Assembly: GCA_934573735.1 (NCBI GenBank)
Contig: CAKTMC010000001.1
Coordinates: 62,001 to 126,000 of the forward strand
Length of the DNA: 64,000 nucleotides
Direction: 5' to 3'
DNA from: an uncultured Oscillospiraceae bacterium
GTDB taxonomy: Bacteria > Bacillota > Clostridia > Oscillospirales > Oscillospiraceae
A model generated the notes under the pieces. The model searched no databases, was not told where the DNA came from, and saw only the letters and a list, made by a program, of their open reading frames with translations. Below are positions 31,840 to 41,767 of the stretch, in pieces. The position numbers and the translations under genes were made by a program. The number at the start of each line of letters is the position of its first letter. Within the stretch, counting starts at the first letter, position 1.

Positions 31840-34176
31840 ATGGATTTGATAAGCCTTTGCAGCGACTGGGAATTTACTCCGGAATGGAGCGAGGGCTTCA
31901 TGAGCGGAGAGGGCGAGGCGGAGCGTGTCTGCCTGCCGCATAATCCGCACACGCTGCCGCTGCATTACTGCGGCCCGGAGGACTATGAAGCACTCTGCGG
32001 CTACCGTCAGCGCCTCTTTGTCACCAACAGCAGCCGGGGCAAGCGGCTGTTTCTGCAATTTGACGGCGCGGCGCAGCATGCGTGGGTGTATGTAAACGGT
32101 GCGCTTGCCGCAGAGCATAAATGCGGCTATACCGCGTTTCGCGTCGAGATAACGGAGCTTGTGGACTTCGGCGCGGAAAATCTTATCGCCCTGAAGCTCG
32201 ACAGCCACGAGGACGCGGCGCTGCCGCCCTTCGGCTTCGTCATAGATTATCTTACATATTCCGGGCTCTACCGCGAGGCATGGCTGGATATCCTGGACGA
32301 GAATTATATCGAGGACATATATGTCAGCACCGAGGGCAGGACTACCCGGGTAAGCTATAGCGTCTCGTGTGAAGGCCAAGGTGCGACCGTGCGCATTTTC
32401 GACGGGGAGAGGCTTATGGCGGAGTCTCAGGGCACGGAGAAAACGCGGCTTATAAGCGTCCCCGAGGCAAGGCTATGGGATATCGACAGCCCAAAGCTGT
32501 ATAGCTGTGAGGTCACGCTCGACAGCGGCGACGTGCAGCGCGTGAGCTTCGGCTTCCGGGACATTGAATTTCGTGCCGACGGCTTTTATCTCAACGGCAG
32601 GCGCGTATTTATGCGCGGGCTGAACCGGCACCAGAGCTATCCCTATATGGGCTATGCCGCGCCGGAGTCACTTCAGCGCGAGGACGCGAGAATACTGAAG
32701 GAGGAGCTGTGCTGCAATGCTGTGCGCACCTCGCACTATCCGCAGAGCCGGTATTTTATCGACGAGTGCGACAGGCTGGGGCTTTTAGTGTTTACGGAGC
32801 TTCCCGGCTGGCAGCATCTTGGGGACGAAAAGTGGAAGGAGCAGGCCTGCGAAAACCTGCGCGAGATGATATTGCAGTACAGAAATCATCCGAGCATAGT
32901 TCTCTGGGGCGTGCGGATAAACGAGAGCGTGGATGACGACGAGCTTTACGCGCGTACGAATAAAATCGCCCATGAGCTTGACCCCTATCGACCGACCTCC
33001 GGTGTGCGCTATCTCGAAAAGAGCAGCCTGCTTGAGGACGTGTACGCATATAACGACTTCTCGCATACCGGCAATAACCCCGGCGTAAAGCCGAAAAAAT
33101 CGGTAACGCCGGACATGAGCAGGGCGCTTATTGTCTCGGAGCACAACGGGCATATGTTCCCGACCAAGAGCTTTGACACATGGCGGCAGCGTCAGGAGCA
33201 GGCGCTGCGTCATGCGCGCGTACAGAACGACGCGGCGGCGGACGGAGAGCACGCGGGCTGCTTCGGCTGGTGCATGTTTGATTACCAGACGCACAAGGAC
33301 TTCGGCTCCGGCGACAGGATATGCTATCACGGCGTGATGGACGCGTTCAGAAATCCCAAGACCGCAGCGGCGCTCTATGCAAGTCAGGGCAGTGAAAAGC
33401 CGGTGCTGGAGCTTGGCTGTACGATGGATATCGGCGACTATCCCGCCGGGCAGACGGGGGATATATACGCCTTTACGAATGCCGACGAGCTGCGGCTATA
33501 TAAAAATGACGACTATGTGGGCAGCTTTTCCTCCAAGGGCTTTGAGGGACTTTTGCACGGACCTGTCCTCATTGACGACACGATAGGCAGGCTCCTTGAG
33601 GAAAAGGAGGGCTTTTCACCCGAAAAGGCAAAGGCGCTGCGGCGCTGTCTCGTCTCGGCGGGAAAGCACGGGCTTGCGAATATGCCGCTGGGCGATAAGC
33701 TGAGAATGCTCGCCTGTATGCTGAAATACAAGCTCAGCATGGCGGACGGCGTGGCGCTCTACGGCAAATACGTCGGCAACTGGGGCGGCGAGGCGACCCG
33801 CTGGCGCTTTGAGGGCTGGAAAAACGGCGAAAAGACCTGCGAGAGGCTATGCGCGCCGGGTAAGCGGCTGCATCTTGAGCTCACGCCGAGCACTCTGCGT
33901 CTGAGCGAACGGCAGAGCTGGGACGCGGCGGCAGTGAGGATAAGAATAGCCGACGAGCAGGGAAACACCGCAAGCTATGCCCAGCTCCCGGTGAGGCTGA
34001 GTATATCGGGCGACGCGGAGCTTATCGGTCCCGAGACGGTCACTGCCGAGGGCGGTATGTGCGGGACTTATATCCGAAGTAGCGGCAGAGCGGGCAGGGC
34101 ACGGCTCGCCGTTTCCACTCCGCAGACGGAGAGCGCAGAATTGGAATTTGAGATTATTAAGGAGAATTACATATGA
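31840..34176 (+). CDS. Glycoside hydrolase family 2 protein (beta-galactosidase/glucuronidase-like)
   Basis: 778 residues, cytoplasmic (no signal peptide). Sugar-binding jelly roll (about 20-165), Ig-like domain (170-250), TIM barrel (250-500) with acid/base Glu in WGVRINES (about 361) and nucleophile Glu in IVSEHNGH (about 433), then two C-terminal beta domains. Cleaves terminal beta-linked sugars, most likely galactose, from imported oligosaccharides. GGGGAGGG abuts ATG 31840 and lies 7 bases before TTG 31846, so TTG may be the real start. Its stop overlaps the ACT gene (ATGA). Confidence 0.92.
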   Translation: MDLISLCSDWEFTPEWSEGFMSGEGEAERVCLPHNPHTLPLHYCGPEDYEALCGYRQRLFVTNSSRGKRLFLQFDGAAQHAWVYVNGALAAEHKCGYTAFRVEITELVDFGAENLIALKLDSHEDAALPPFGFVIDYLTYSGLYREAWLDILDENYIEDIYVSTEGRTTRVSYSVSCEGQGATVRIFDGERLMAESQGTEKTRLISVPEARLWDIDSPKLYSCEVTLDSGDVQRVSFGFRDIEFRADGFYLNGRRVFMRGLNRHQSYPYMGYAAPESLQREDARILKEELCCNAVRTSHYPQSRYFIDECDRLGLLVFTELPGWQHLGDEKWKEQACENLREMILQYRNHPSIVLWGVRINESVDDDELYARTNKIAHELDPYRPTSGVRYLEKSSLLEDVYAYNDFSHTGNNPGVKPKKSVTPDMSRALIVSEHNGHMFPTKSFDTWRQRQEQALRHARVQNDAAADGEHAGCFGWCMFDYQTHKDFGSGDRICYHGVMDAFRNPKTAAALYASQGSEKPVLELGCTMDIGDYPAGQTGDIYAFTNADELRLYKNDDYVGSFSSKGFEGLLHGPVLIDDTIGRLLEEKEGFSPEKAKALRRCLVSAGKHGLANMPLGDKLRMLACMLKYKLSMADGVALYGKYVGNWGGEATRWRFEGWKNGEKTCERLCAPGKRLHLELTPSTLRLSERQSWDAAAVRIRIADEQGNTASYAQLPVRLSISGDAELIGPETVTAEGGMCGTYIRSSGRAGRARLAVSTPQTESAELEFEIIKENYI

Positions 34177-34442
34177 AAGCAATAGTTACCGTGATAGGCA
34201 GGGACAGAGTCGGAATAATCGCGTCGATATGCGCATTGATGGCGAGCCATAATGTGAACATTCTGGATATAAGCCAGACGATAATGCAGGAATATTTCAC
34301 GATGATAATGCTGGTGGACGTTTCTGCGTGCGAGATATCCTTTGCGGAGCTTGCCGACAAGCTTGAGCACACCGGGACGGAGCAGGCGCTGTCCATACGC
34401 ATACAGCGCGAGGATATCTTCAACGCCATGCACAGAATTTGA
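34173..34442 (+). CDS. ACT domain-containing protein (UPF0237 type)
   Basis: 89 residues, a single ACT domain: MKAIVTVIGRDRVGIIASIC and VNILDISQTIMQEYFTMIML. UPF0237 proteins are usually encoded just before UPF0210, as here. Presumed small-molecule sensor for its partner. SD AAGGAG lies inside the GH2 end; overlaps GH2 by 4 bases. Confidence 0.93.
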   Translation: MKAIVTVIGRDRVGIIASICALMASHNVNILDISQTIMQEYFTMIMLVDVSACEISFAELADKLEHTGTEQALSIRIQREDIFNAMHRI

Positions 34443-34452
34443 GAGGTGCGCC

Positions 34453-35811
34453 ATGCTCAATCGCAATGATATTCTTGAAACCATAAGCATGATAGACCAG
34501 CAGCATCTCGATATCCGCACGATAACCATGGGGATATCGCTGCTTTCATGCTCTGACCCCGACCCCAAGGCCGCCTGCCGTAAGATATACGATAAAATCA
34601 CCCGCAGCGCGGAAGGACTCGTCCGCACCGGCGAGGAGATAGAGCGGGAGTTCGGCATACCGATAGTCAATAAGCGCATATCCGTAACGCCGATGTCGCT
34701 TGTCGCCGCCGCATCGGAAACGGCGGACTATGTGCCCTTTGCCGCCGCGCTCGACGCTGCCGCAAGAGCTACGGGCGTAAACTTTATCGGCGGCTTCTCG
34801 GCACTTGTGCAAAAGGGGATGACCGATGCGGACAGACGGCTCATAGCGTCGATACCCGAGGCGCTTGCGACGACGGAGCTTGTCTGCTCGTCTGTAAACG
34901 TAGGCTCCACCAAGGCGGGCATAAACATGGACGCCGTCGCGCTCATGGGACAGACCATCAAGCGCACGGCGGAGCTTACCGCCGACAGGGGCGGCTTCGG
35001 CTGTGCAAAGCTTGTGGTTTTCTGCAACGCCGTGGAGGATAATCCCTTTATGGCGGGCGCGTTTCACGGAGTCGGAGAGCCGGAGAGAGTCATAAATGTC
35101 GGAGTATCGGGTCCCGGCGTCGTGCATCACGCGCTGAAATCGGTCAGGGGTCAGCCCTTTGACGTGGTTGCCGAGACGGTGAAGAAAACTGCCTTTCGCA
35201 TCACGCGCATGGGTCAGCTCGTCGCGCAGGAGGCAAGCCGCCGGCTCGACACGCCCTTCGGCATAGTTGACCTGTCGCTTGCGCCGACGCCCGCCGTGGG
35301 TGACTCCGTGGCGCGTATTCTTGAGGAGATGGGGCTTGAGGTCTGCGGCACTCACGGTACGACCGCCGCGCTTGCGCTTTTGAATGACGCGGTAAAAAAG
35401 GGCGGCGTGATGGCGTCCTCCTCCGTCGGCGGACTTTCCGGCGCGTTTATCCCTGTCAGCGAGGATGAGGGCATGATAGCCGCCGCAGCCTCAGGCGCGC
35501 TTACGATAGATAAGCTTGAGGCGATGACCTGCGTCTGCTCCGTCGGGCTTGACATGATAGCCGTACCCGGCGACACAAGCGCCGAGACGATATCCGCGAT
35601 AGTAGCGGACGAGGCGGCGATAGGCATGGTAAACTCCAAGACGACAGCAGTGCGCGTCATTCCGGCTCCGGGCAGCAAGGTCGGGGATACGGTGGAGTTC
35701 GGCGGTCTGCTCGGCTCCGCTCCCGTGCAGCAGGTGCATGAGTTTTCAAGCGCGGAGTTTATCGCGCGCGGCGGACGCATACCCGCGCCGATGCAGAGCC
35801 TGAAAAACTGA
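34453..35811 (+). CDS. UPF0210 (DUF711) family protein
   Basis: 452 residues, family length. SVNVGSTKAGINMDAVALMG and GTHGTTAALALLNDAVKKGG are conserved blocks. The fold relates to PFL-like/glycyl-radical barrels but without a radical site; function unknown. GAGAGGTG lies 5 bases before ATG 34453; the open frame continues further upstream without support. Forms the standard ACT-UPF0210 pair. Confidence 0.95.
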   Translation: MLNRNDILETISMIDQQHLDIRTITMGISLLSCSDPDPKAACRKIYDKITRSAEGLVRTGEEIEREFGIPIVNKRISVTPMSLVAAASETADYVPFAAALDAAARATGVNFIGGFSALVQKGMTDADRRLIASIPEALATTELVCSSVNVGSTKAGINMDAVALMGQTIKRTAELTADRGGFGCAKLVVFCNAVEDNPFMAGAFHGVGEPERVINVGVSGPGVVHHALKSVRGQPFDVVAETVKKTAFRITRMGQLVAQEASRRLDTPFGIVDLSLAPTPAVGDSVARILEEMGLEVCGTHGTTAALALLNDAVKKGGVMASSSVGGLSGAFIPVSEDEGMIAAAASGALTIDKLEAMTCVCSVGLDMIAVPGDTSAETISAIVADEAAIGMVNSKTTAVRVIPAPGSKVGDTVEFGGLLGSAPVQQVHEFSSAEFIARGGRIPAPMQSLKN

Positions 35812-35857
35812 GCTTCTACTATTATAATTATAATAACATCAAATTACGGAGGAGCGT

Positions 35858-37435
35858 ATGAGGCTGGAATATATTATTGAGCTTGAGGGAGGCTTCCGTC
35901 TCGGCGGCAGCGAGGACTTTAGCGGCTCCTGTCTGCGCCTGCGCCCGACACTGCCCGAGGGCAGGATAAAATCGGTGACGGCGCGGATGAATATCTCCAT
36001 GGCGGAGGACGAGCGTTTCTTCGTAAACGGCTACCAGACATGGACTTATTGCCCCGAGCAGGGCAAGCATGACTATACGCGCGGCATGGGGCGGCTGCCG
36101 AAATTCGTGATAGATAAATTCGGCATTGACCGCTACGGCGACTATTTCTTTGTCGATTATCCGCAGACCCCCGGCGTGATGCACGGCGAGAGCTACTGCT
36201 ATTTTCGCTGCGGCGGGAGATACCGGCTGCTTGCCTCGCTGGATGAGCGTCCGGGCTATACGCTGCTGCGCTACGACAGCCGCTGCGGGGTCTTGACCGC
36301 GACGCGGGACTGCGCAGGGCTATGCTGCGGCGGGGAATTTGCGGCTTTGGAGCTATACTATGCCGAGGGCAGCGAGGACGAGGTCTTTGACGGCTGGTTT
36401 GCCGCGATGGGGCTCAAAAATCGCGGCGCTGCACGGCTTTGCGGCTATTCAAGCTGGTATAACCGTTATCAGAACATCGACGAAAAGAGCATTATGGGCG
36501 ACCTTCGCGGCTGCGCGGAGCATATGAAGCGCGGGGATCTGTTCCAGATAGACGACGGCTGGGAGACTGCCGTCGGCGACTGGCTCCGCCCGGACGAAGA
36601 GAAGTTCCCGGGCGGGCTTGAGCCGATAGTGAGCGATATCCACGAGCGCGGTTTTCTTGCAGGGCTCTGGCTCGCGCCCTTCGTATGCCAGAAGGACTCA
36701 AGAATTTTCCGTGAGCACCCGGACTGGCTGCTCATGCACGAGGGCAAGCCATGGTACTGCGGCAGCAACTGGGGCGGCTTCTATGCCTTGGATATTGACA
36801 ATCCCGGCTTCCGGTGCTATCTTGAGGACGTATTTGACCGGGTTTTGAATGTCTGGGGCTTTGAGCTTGTGAAGCTTGATTTTCTCTATGCCGTCGCGCC
36901 CTTCGGAAACGAGCACGAGAGCCGCGCCGGACGCATGACTCGCGCAATGGAGCTTCTGCGCCGTCTCTGCGGAGATAAGCTCATTCTCGGCTGCGGCGTG
37001 CCGCTGATGCCGTCGTTCGGACTTGTAGATTACTGCCGGATAAGCTGCGACGTGGGGCTTGACTGGGCGAATAATTTTATCATGCGCCGCACGAATCGTG
37101 AATACGTCTCCACGCGCCACGCCATCGGCAATACAGTTTCCCGCCGCCAGCTAAACGGCCGTGCCTTCGGGAACGACCCGGATGTGTTTTTTCTGCGGGA
37201 GAAAAATATACGCCTCAGCAGAGACGAAAAATATAGGCTTGCGGTCGTAAACAGCCTGTTCGGAGCGCTGCTTCTGACCTCGGACAACATGGGCGAATAC
37301 GGTGAGGCTGCGGCAGAGCTGTATGAGCGGCTGCGTGAGCTTGACCGCGCCGAGAACGTCCGCGTCGAGACGGAAAAGGGACTGACGGTATATTATGAGC
37401 TTGACGGCATCGAGCAGGTGCTGGAGATAGAGTAA
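35858..37435 (+). CDS. Alpha-galactosidase-like glycoside hydrolase (GH36/GH27 clan D)
   Basis: 525 residues, shorter than the ~730 of classical GH36, with a reduced N-terminal beta domain (about 1-195) and a TIM barrel. FQIDDGWE (about 230) and FELVKLDFLYAVAP with nucleophile Asp near 340 fit clan D; SCDVGLDWANN (about 396-405) holds the acid/base Asp. The C-terminus lacks the long beta sandwich of larger members. Cytoplasmic. GGAGGAG lies 5 bases before the start. With the GH2 enzyme it suggests use of galactosides. Confidence 0.87.
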   Translation: MRLEYIIELEGGFRLGGSEDFSGSCLRLRPTLPEGRIKSVTARMNISMAEDERFFVNGYQTWTYCPEQGKHDYTRGMGRLPKFVIDKFGIDRYGDYFFVDYPQTPGVMHGESYCYFRCGGRYRLLASLDERPGYTLLRYDSRCGVLTATRDCAGLCCGGEFAALELYYAEGSEDEVFDGWFAAMGLKNRGAARLCGYSSWYNRYQNIDEKSIMGDLRGCAEHMKRGDLFQIDDGWETAVGDWLRPDEEKFPGGLEPIVSDIHERGFLAGLWLAPFVCQKDSRIFREHPDWLLMHEGKPWYCGSNWGGFYALDIDNPGFRCYLEDVFDRVLNVWGFELVKLDFLYAVAPFGNEHESRAGRMTRAMELLRRLCGDKLILGCGVPLMPSFGLVDYCRISCDVGLDWANNFIMRRTNREYVSTRHAIGNTVSRRQLNGRAFGNDPDVFFLREKNIRLSRDEKYRLAVVNSLFGALLLTSDNMGEYGEAAAELYERLRELDRAENVRVETEKGLTVYYELDGIEQVLEIE

Positions 37436-37461
37436 TAAGCAAAAAGAAAAGAGGAGAAACG

Positions 37462-38412
37462 ATGATAAGCGGAGCGTTCAAAAAGCTTGCCGAGGAAAAC
37501 GGCATGAAGGTCGCGCAGGGAGTGGCATACGGGAGCTTCCGGGGCTATTCCGCCGCGTTCTGGGACGGCAGCGGCACCAAGAGTATGATGCTGAGCACAA
37601 AATTTGAGGACGACGGGGAGAAAAACGAGTTCCTCTCGAGGCTTCAGGGACGTGATTTGCAGAAGGAATTCCGTATTCGGGATATTCAGGTCATGGACAT
37701 GGGGATCCTTGTCGAGTTTCTCGATACCGTCGGCACGATGAAGAGGATAAACGAGTTTTTCGACTTTATCTTCCCGCTTCTTGACAGCTGCGGTGCGACA
37801 AGGTCGGATGTATGCTTCTGCTGCGGGCAGCAGCTTGACGGTACGGCGCAGTGGACGCTGCTGAACGGCGTCCCCATGAAAATGCACCGCGCCTGCCGAG
37901 AGCGTATGATAAGCGATGAGCAGCGTGAGCAGGCCGTTGAGCGGGAGAACGACACCGGCAGCTATGGCTCCGGGCTGGTCGGTGCGCTGCTCGGCTCCAT
38001 TGTCGGTGCGCTTGTCTGGGCGCTGATATTCCTGCTCGGACGCATCTCGGTCATCGGCGGACTGATAATCGCGCTGCTCGCCGGCAAGGGCTATGACCTT
38101 ATGCACGGCAAAAGAGGAAAGGGCAAGATAGCGATAGTGCTTGTCATGTCGATATTAGGCGTCGTGCTCGGCACCTTCGGCGGGTATTTTGCCGAGATCG
38201 TCAAGGAGATAGTCTCCGGCGGCTTCCCCGGTTATACGATAGCGCAGGCTCCCGGCATGATAGTGACGCTGCTGACATTGTCGGAGGAGTTTTGCTCGGA
38301 GTTTGTGCGCAATCTGGGGCTTGGCTTCCTGTTTGCGGCTCTCGGCATATATATGGAGCTGAAAAATGAACATAGACAGCTCAAGGGAATGAGCGTAAAG
38401 GAGCTTCCCTGA
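37462..38412 (+). CDS. Uncharacterised membrane protein with zinc-ribbon-like motif
   Basis: 316 residues, not recognised. A soluble N-terminal half (1-165) holds CFCCGQQLDG and MHRAC (about 115-145), a possible zinc site. The C-terminal half has four to five hydrophobic helices (about 172-192, 194-213, 225-250, 266-285, 292-308), the first rich in Gly (GSGLVGALLGSIVGALVW). SD GAGGAG. Followed by a bidirectional terminator. No functional inference. Confidence 0.7.
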   Translation: MISGAFKKLAEENGMKVAQGVAYGSFRGYSAAFWDGSGTKSMMLSTKFEDDGEKNEFLSRLQGRDLQKEFRIRDIQVMDMGILVEFLDTVGTMKRINEFFDFIFPLLDSCGATRSDVCFCCGQQLDGTAQWTLLNGVPMKMHRACRERMISDEQREQAVERENDTGSYGSGLVGALLGSIVGALVWALIFLLGRISVIGGLIIALLAGKGYDLMHGKRGKGKIAIVLVMSILGVVLGTFGGYFAEIVKEIVSGGFPGYTIAQAPGMIVTLLTLSEEFCSEFVRNLGLGFLFAALGIYMELKNEHRQLKGMSVKELP

Positions 38413-38432
38413 GGTGAGTTATATAAAAGCTG

Positions 38433-38458
38433 CACGGCAGTGATTTTTCACTGCCGTG
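38433..38458. terminator. Bidirectional terminator
   Basis: Eleven-base stem CACGGCAGTGA / TCACTGCCGTG with a TTTT loop, T-rich on both exits, between the convergent membrane-protein and DUF1294 genes. Confidence 0.8.
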
Positions 38459-38463
38459 TACTT

Positions 38464-38742
38464 TTAGAATTTTATCATAATAAAAAGCCAAAGTGCTGCC
38501 TGAAGAACGGCAAGGAGCGGGAAGAATATGGCGAAATACCAATGGCGCGTTTTGTGCCGGAACAGGTACATTCCGAGCGTGCCGCCGATGCCGCCGCCAA
38601 GCAGCGCAAAGAGAAACAGCGTCCGCTCCGGTATGCGCCACGAGCCGCGGCAGGCCTTGAGCTTGTCAAGACCCATCAGCAAAAAGGCGATAATGCTCAG
38701 CATGCCGAGCCATATCGGTAAAAAATCGGCGAAATTTTCCAT
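38464..38742 (-). CDS. DUF1294 domain-containing membrane protein
   Basis: 92 residues, three hydrophobic helices; GLDKLKACRGSWRIPERTLF and GGGIGGTLGMYLFRHKTRHW are the DUF1294 signature. Function unknown. ATG overlaps the YgiQ stop by one base (TAATG). Confidence 0.9.
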   Translation of the reverse strand: MENFADFLPIWLGMLSIIAFLLMGLDKLKACRGSWRIPERTLFLFALLGGGIGGTLGMYLFRHKTRHWYFAIFFPLLAVLQAALWLFIMIKF

Positions 38743-40670
38743 TACCTTCTGCCCTTTCCGGGGCGGGCGTTCTTCTTCGGCTTAGGCTTTGCCCATCCCT
38801 TTTTGCTCTGGGGCTTTTTCGGCTCCGGGGCTTTTTCTGCGGTCTTTTTCGGTGTATGCGGCTTCGGCGCGTCCGGTCTGACAAGGCAATCAGGCCCGTA
38901 GCCGATTAAATCCTCACGCCCTGCCTCCTTCAGCGCTTCGATAACAAGCCGCCGCTTATCCGGGCGCTTCCACTGCAAAAGCGCGCGCTGCATCGCCTTT
39001 TCGTGAAAGCTCTTGGCGACGTAGACACTTTTCATCGTGGTCGGGTCTATGCCGGTATAGTACATACAGGTCGAAATCGTCCCCGGCGTGGGATAGAAGT
39101 CCTGCACCTGCTCGGGCTGGCGCCCCATCCTGTTGAGATACTCCGCAAGCGCGACCGCGTCCTGAAGCGTGCTGCCCGGGTGGGAGCTCATGAGATAGGG
39201 TACGATGTACTGCTCCTTGCAGAACTTATTGTTCAGGCGCTTATATTTTTCCATGAAGCGCTCATACACGTCGATATGCGGCTTGCCCATGTAGTCGAGC
39301 ACGGAGTCGATGCAGTGCTCGGGCGCGACCTTGAGCTGACCGGAAATGTGATACTTTACAAGCTCAGCAAAGAAATCGTCGTTTTTGTCCTCGAGCATAT
39401 AGTCGTAGCGTATGCCGCTGCGGACGAAAACCTTCTTGACTCCGGGTATGGCGCGAAGCTTACGCAAAAGCGCGAGATAATCCGAGTGATCCGCGTCGAG
39501 ATTGGGACAGGGCTTGGGCGCAAGGCAGCGCCGGTCGGCGCACATGCCGCACTTGGCCTGCTTTTTGCAGGAATAATGACGGAAATTGGCGGAGGGGCCG
39601 CCGACGTCGTTGATATAGCCCTTGAAATCGGGGAGCTTGGTCAGTGCCGTAACCTCGCGTATCACGCTCTCGTGGCTTCTTGAGGTGACCATGCGCCCCT
39701 GATGAAATGCCAAGGAGCAGAAGTTGCAGCCGCCGAAGCAGCCGCGATTGTGAATGACCGAGAACTTGACCTCCTCAAGCCCCGGCACACCGCCCATCGG
39801 CTCATACATCGGGTGATACTGCCGGGTGTACGGAAGCTCCGCGACAAAGTCCAGCTCCTTGGAGCTGAGGGGCATTGCGGGCGGATTTACGATGAGCCAG
39901 CGGCGGTCATGCTGCTGTATCAGCGCCTTGCCGCGTATGGGGTCATGCTCGGCGTATTCTATGCGCGTTGCGTCCGCATAGGCGCGGATATTTGTCCGCA
40001 CCTCCTCAAAGGACGGGAGAGTCACGCTCGGATAGGCGCAGACCGAGGGATCGTTTACCAGCACCGCCGTGCCTCGTATATCCGTCAGCGCGCTCACCGG
40101 CTCCTTCTTTTTGAGCCGCCGCGCTATCTCACGCGAGGCGTATTCGCCCATACCGTAGACGAGAATATCCGCGCCGGAGTCTGCCAGCGCACTGCGCCGA
40201 ACCTTGTCCTCCCAGTAGTCATAGTGCGCAAAGCGGCGCAGCGAGGCCTCAAGCCCGCCTATAACTATGGGGAGGTCGGGAAACGCCTCGCGGACGCGGT
40301 TAGCGTAGACTATGACGGCGTGATCCGGACGCAGTCCCGCCTTTTTGCCGGGGGAATAGAAGTCCTCACTGCGCGGCTTCTTTGCCGCCGTATAGTGCGC
40401 GACCATAGAGTCAAGATTGCCGGAGCAGAGCATCGCGCCGAGACGCGGTCTGCCCATGGCGAGAAAGGCGTCTGCCGAATGCCAGTCGGGCTGCGCCAAA
40501 ATCGCAACGCGGTAGCCCTCCGCCTCAAGCACACGCGCAATGACCGTGGGACCGAAGCTCGGGTGGTCAACGTATGCGTCACCCGTGACTATAAGAAAGT
40601 CATACCACCACCAGCCGCGGCTTTCCATGTCCTCCTTGGACACGGGCAAAAATTCAAAAAGCTCACTCAT
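38742..40670 (-). CDS. YgiQ family radical SAM protein
   Basis: 642 residues. N-terminal cobalamin-binding-like domain (about 1-290), radical SAM core with CFGGCNFC (about 312-319) for the 4Fe-4S cluster, and the family Cys block CGMCADRRCLAPKPC (about 375). A Lys/Pro-rich tail follows (about 595-642, PKKTAEKAPEPKKPQSKKG). The reaction is not established for the family. Start ATG overlaps the phosphoesterase stop (ATGA), so these are co-translated. Confidence 0.95.
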   Translation of the reverse strand: MSELFEFLPVSKEDMESRGWWWYDFLIVTGDAYVDHPSFGPTVIARVLEAEGYRVAILAQPDWHSADAFLAMGRPRLGAMLCSGNLDSMVAHYTAAKKPRSEDFYSPGKKAGLRPDHAVIVYANRVREAFPDLPIVIGGLEASLRRFAHYDYWEDKVRRSALADSGADILVYGMGEYASREIARRLKKKEPVSALTDIRGTAVLVNDPSVCAYPSVTLPSFEEVRTNIRAYADATRIEYAEHDPIRGKALIQQHDRRWLIVNPPAMPLSSKELDFVAELPYTRQYHPMYEPMGGVPGLEEVKFSVIHNRGCFGGCNFCSLAFHQGRMVTSRSHESVIREVTALTKLPDFKGYINDVGGPSANFRHYSCKKQAKCGMCADRRCLAPKPCPNLDADHSDYLALLRKLRAIPGVKKVFVRSGIRYDYMLEDKNDDFFAELVKYHISGQLKVAPEHCIDSVLDYMGKPHIDVYERFMEKYKRLNNKFCKEQYIVPYLMSSHPGSTLQDAVALAEYLNRMGRQPEQVQDFYPTPGTISTCMYYTGIDPTTMKSVYVAKSFHEKAMQRALLQWKRPDKRRLVIEALKEAGREDLIGYGPDCLVRPDAPKPHTPKKTAEKAPEPKKPQSKKGWAKPKPKKNARPGKGRR

Positions 40671-41767
40671 TCAAGTTCTCCGAAATACCAGCCTGAAAGG
40701 CCGTTTATTTTTATGAAATATCCGCGGCTCGTCGTCTCCACAAGACTCACGATATCACCCCTGCGAAGCCTCGGAACATAGTCCGTGCAGTCGTTGCAGT
40801 CGGTGAATTCGCCGTCGGAAAACAGATACTTTGTCAGTATGTCCATCTCGTAGCCGGTGCGGACGTGGCGGCAGCGGGAAAACTCCTCCCCGCGCTGCAA
40901 AACCTGCACACGGCTGTCTCCCCAGCGTATATAATACGAGCGCTCGCCCTCCGCCTGATCGCTGAGCACGCGGCGGGTGGGGAAGGGGTCGTAATATACA
41001 AAGCCGAAGTCGTCGCTCCCGTCCCATGGAATGGTCAGGGCATTGAGCTGTCCGTCGTCCTTGAGCACGCAGCCGCCGTCGATGCTGACTATGCGGTGCT
41101 CACGGTCAACTATCGGATTTGCGCAGACCCTGTCCTTGCCGTAGAGCACCACCGGATAATGCCCGACGATTACCCATTTATCAAAGCTCCGCCCCGTGTT
41201 CATAAACGCCTCGCAGCGCATCAGCTCGTCCGCGCTCTGCTCGGCAAGCGGCTTATCGTCGCGCATGGCGGCGTGGGTAAAGACATAGTTTTTTGTCTCT
41301 ATCGCGTGGGGCAGGCGCGACAGAAAGCGCCATTCATCGGTAAAGGCGTTGAAAAGCTCCCTTTTGCAGCAGCTTAGCCCCTCAAGCTCAAACGGGTCTA
41401 TCCCGGCGCTGTTGCACATCTCCCAGAGAAGCCCGGACTTTTTGTATAGCATATATGAGAGCAGACGCTCGTCGGCCTCCGGCGGCATACGGAAAACATC
41501 CGCCCAGCCGTCACAGTTGCCGCAGACGGTGTGGACGTTGCCGCCCTCGGTAAGGCGCATGATATAGCGCAGTGTGCCCAGACTGTCCGGCCCCTTTTCA
41601 AGAAAATCCCCGTCGATTATTAAAATATCGTCCCGGTCAAAGCGCAGCTTTTTAAGAAGTCCCTGCAAATACGGGAGATTGCCGTGAATGTCGGATATGG
41701 CGATGATGCGCCGGCCGGGAGGGATACGCAGACGCTCTATCCGCGCAGGGCGTTCAGACTGAGACAT
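40667..41767 (-). CDS. Metallophosphoesterase with SH3-like C-terminal tail
   Basis: 366 residues. Calcineurin-like core: ISDIHGNLPYLQGLL, IIDGDFLEKGPDS, VCGNCDG (Cys-Asp where His-Asp/Glu is usual) and VIVGHYPVV. Similar to serine/threonine or diadenosine tetraphosphate phosphatases. The last ~45 residues (LRRGDIVSLVETTSRGYFIK) look like a small SH3-type barrel with a cap, rare in this family. AGGAGG precedes ATG 41767; the start overlaps the upstream gene's 3' end. Confidence 0.85.
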   Translation of the reverse strand: MSQSERPARIERLRIPPGRRIIAISDIHGNLPYLQGLLKKLRFDRDDILIIDGDFLEKGPDSLGTLRYIMRLTEGGNVHTVCGNCDGWADVFRMPPEADERLLSYMLYKKSGLLWEMCNSAGIDPFELEGLSCCKRELFNAFTDEWRFLSRLPHAIETKNYVFTHAAMRDDKPLAEQSADELMRCEAFMNTGRSFDKWVIVGHYPVVLYGKDRVCANPIVDREHRIVSIDGGCVLKDDGQLNALTIPWDGSDDFGFVYYDPFPTRRVLSDQAEGERSYYIRWGDSRVQVLQRGEEFSRCRHVRTGYEMDILTKYLFSDGEFTDCNDCTDYVPRLRRGDIVSLVETTSRGYFIKINGLSGWYFGELE

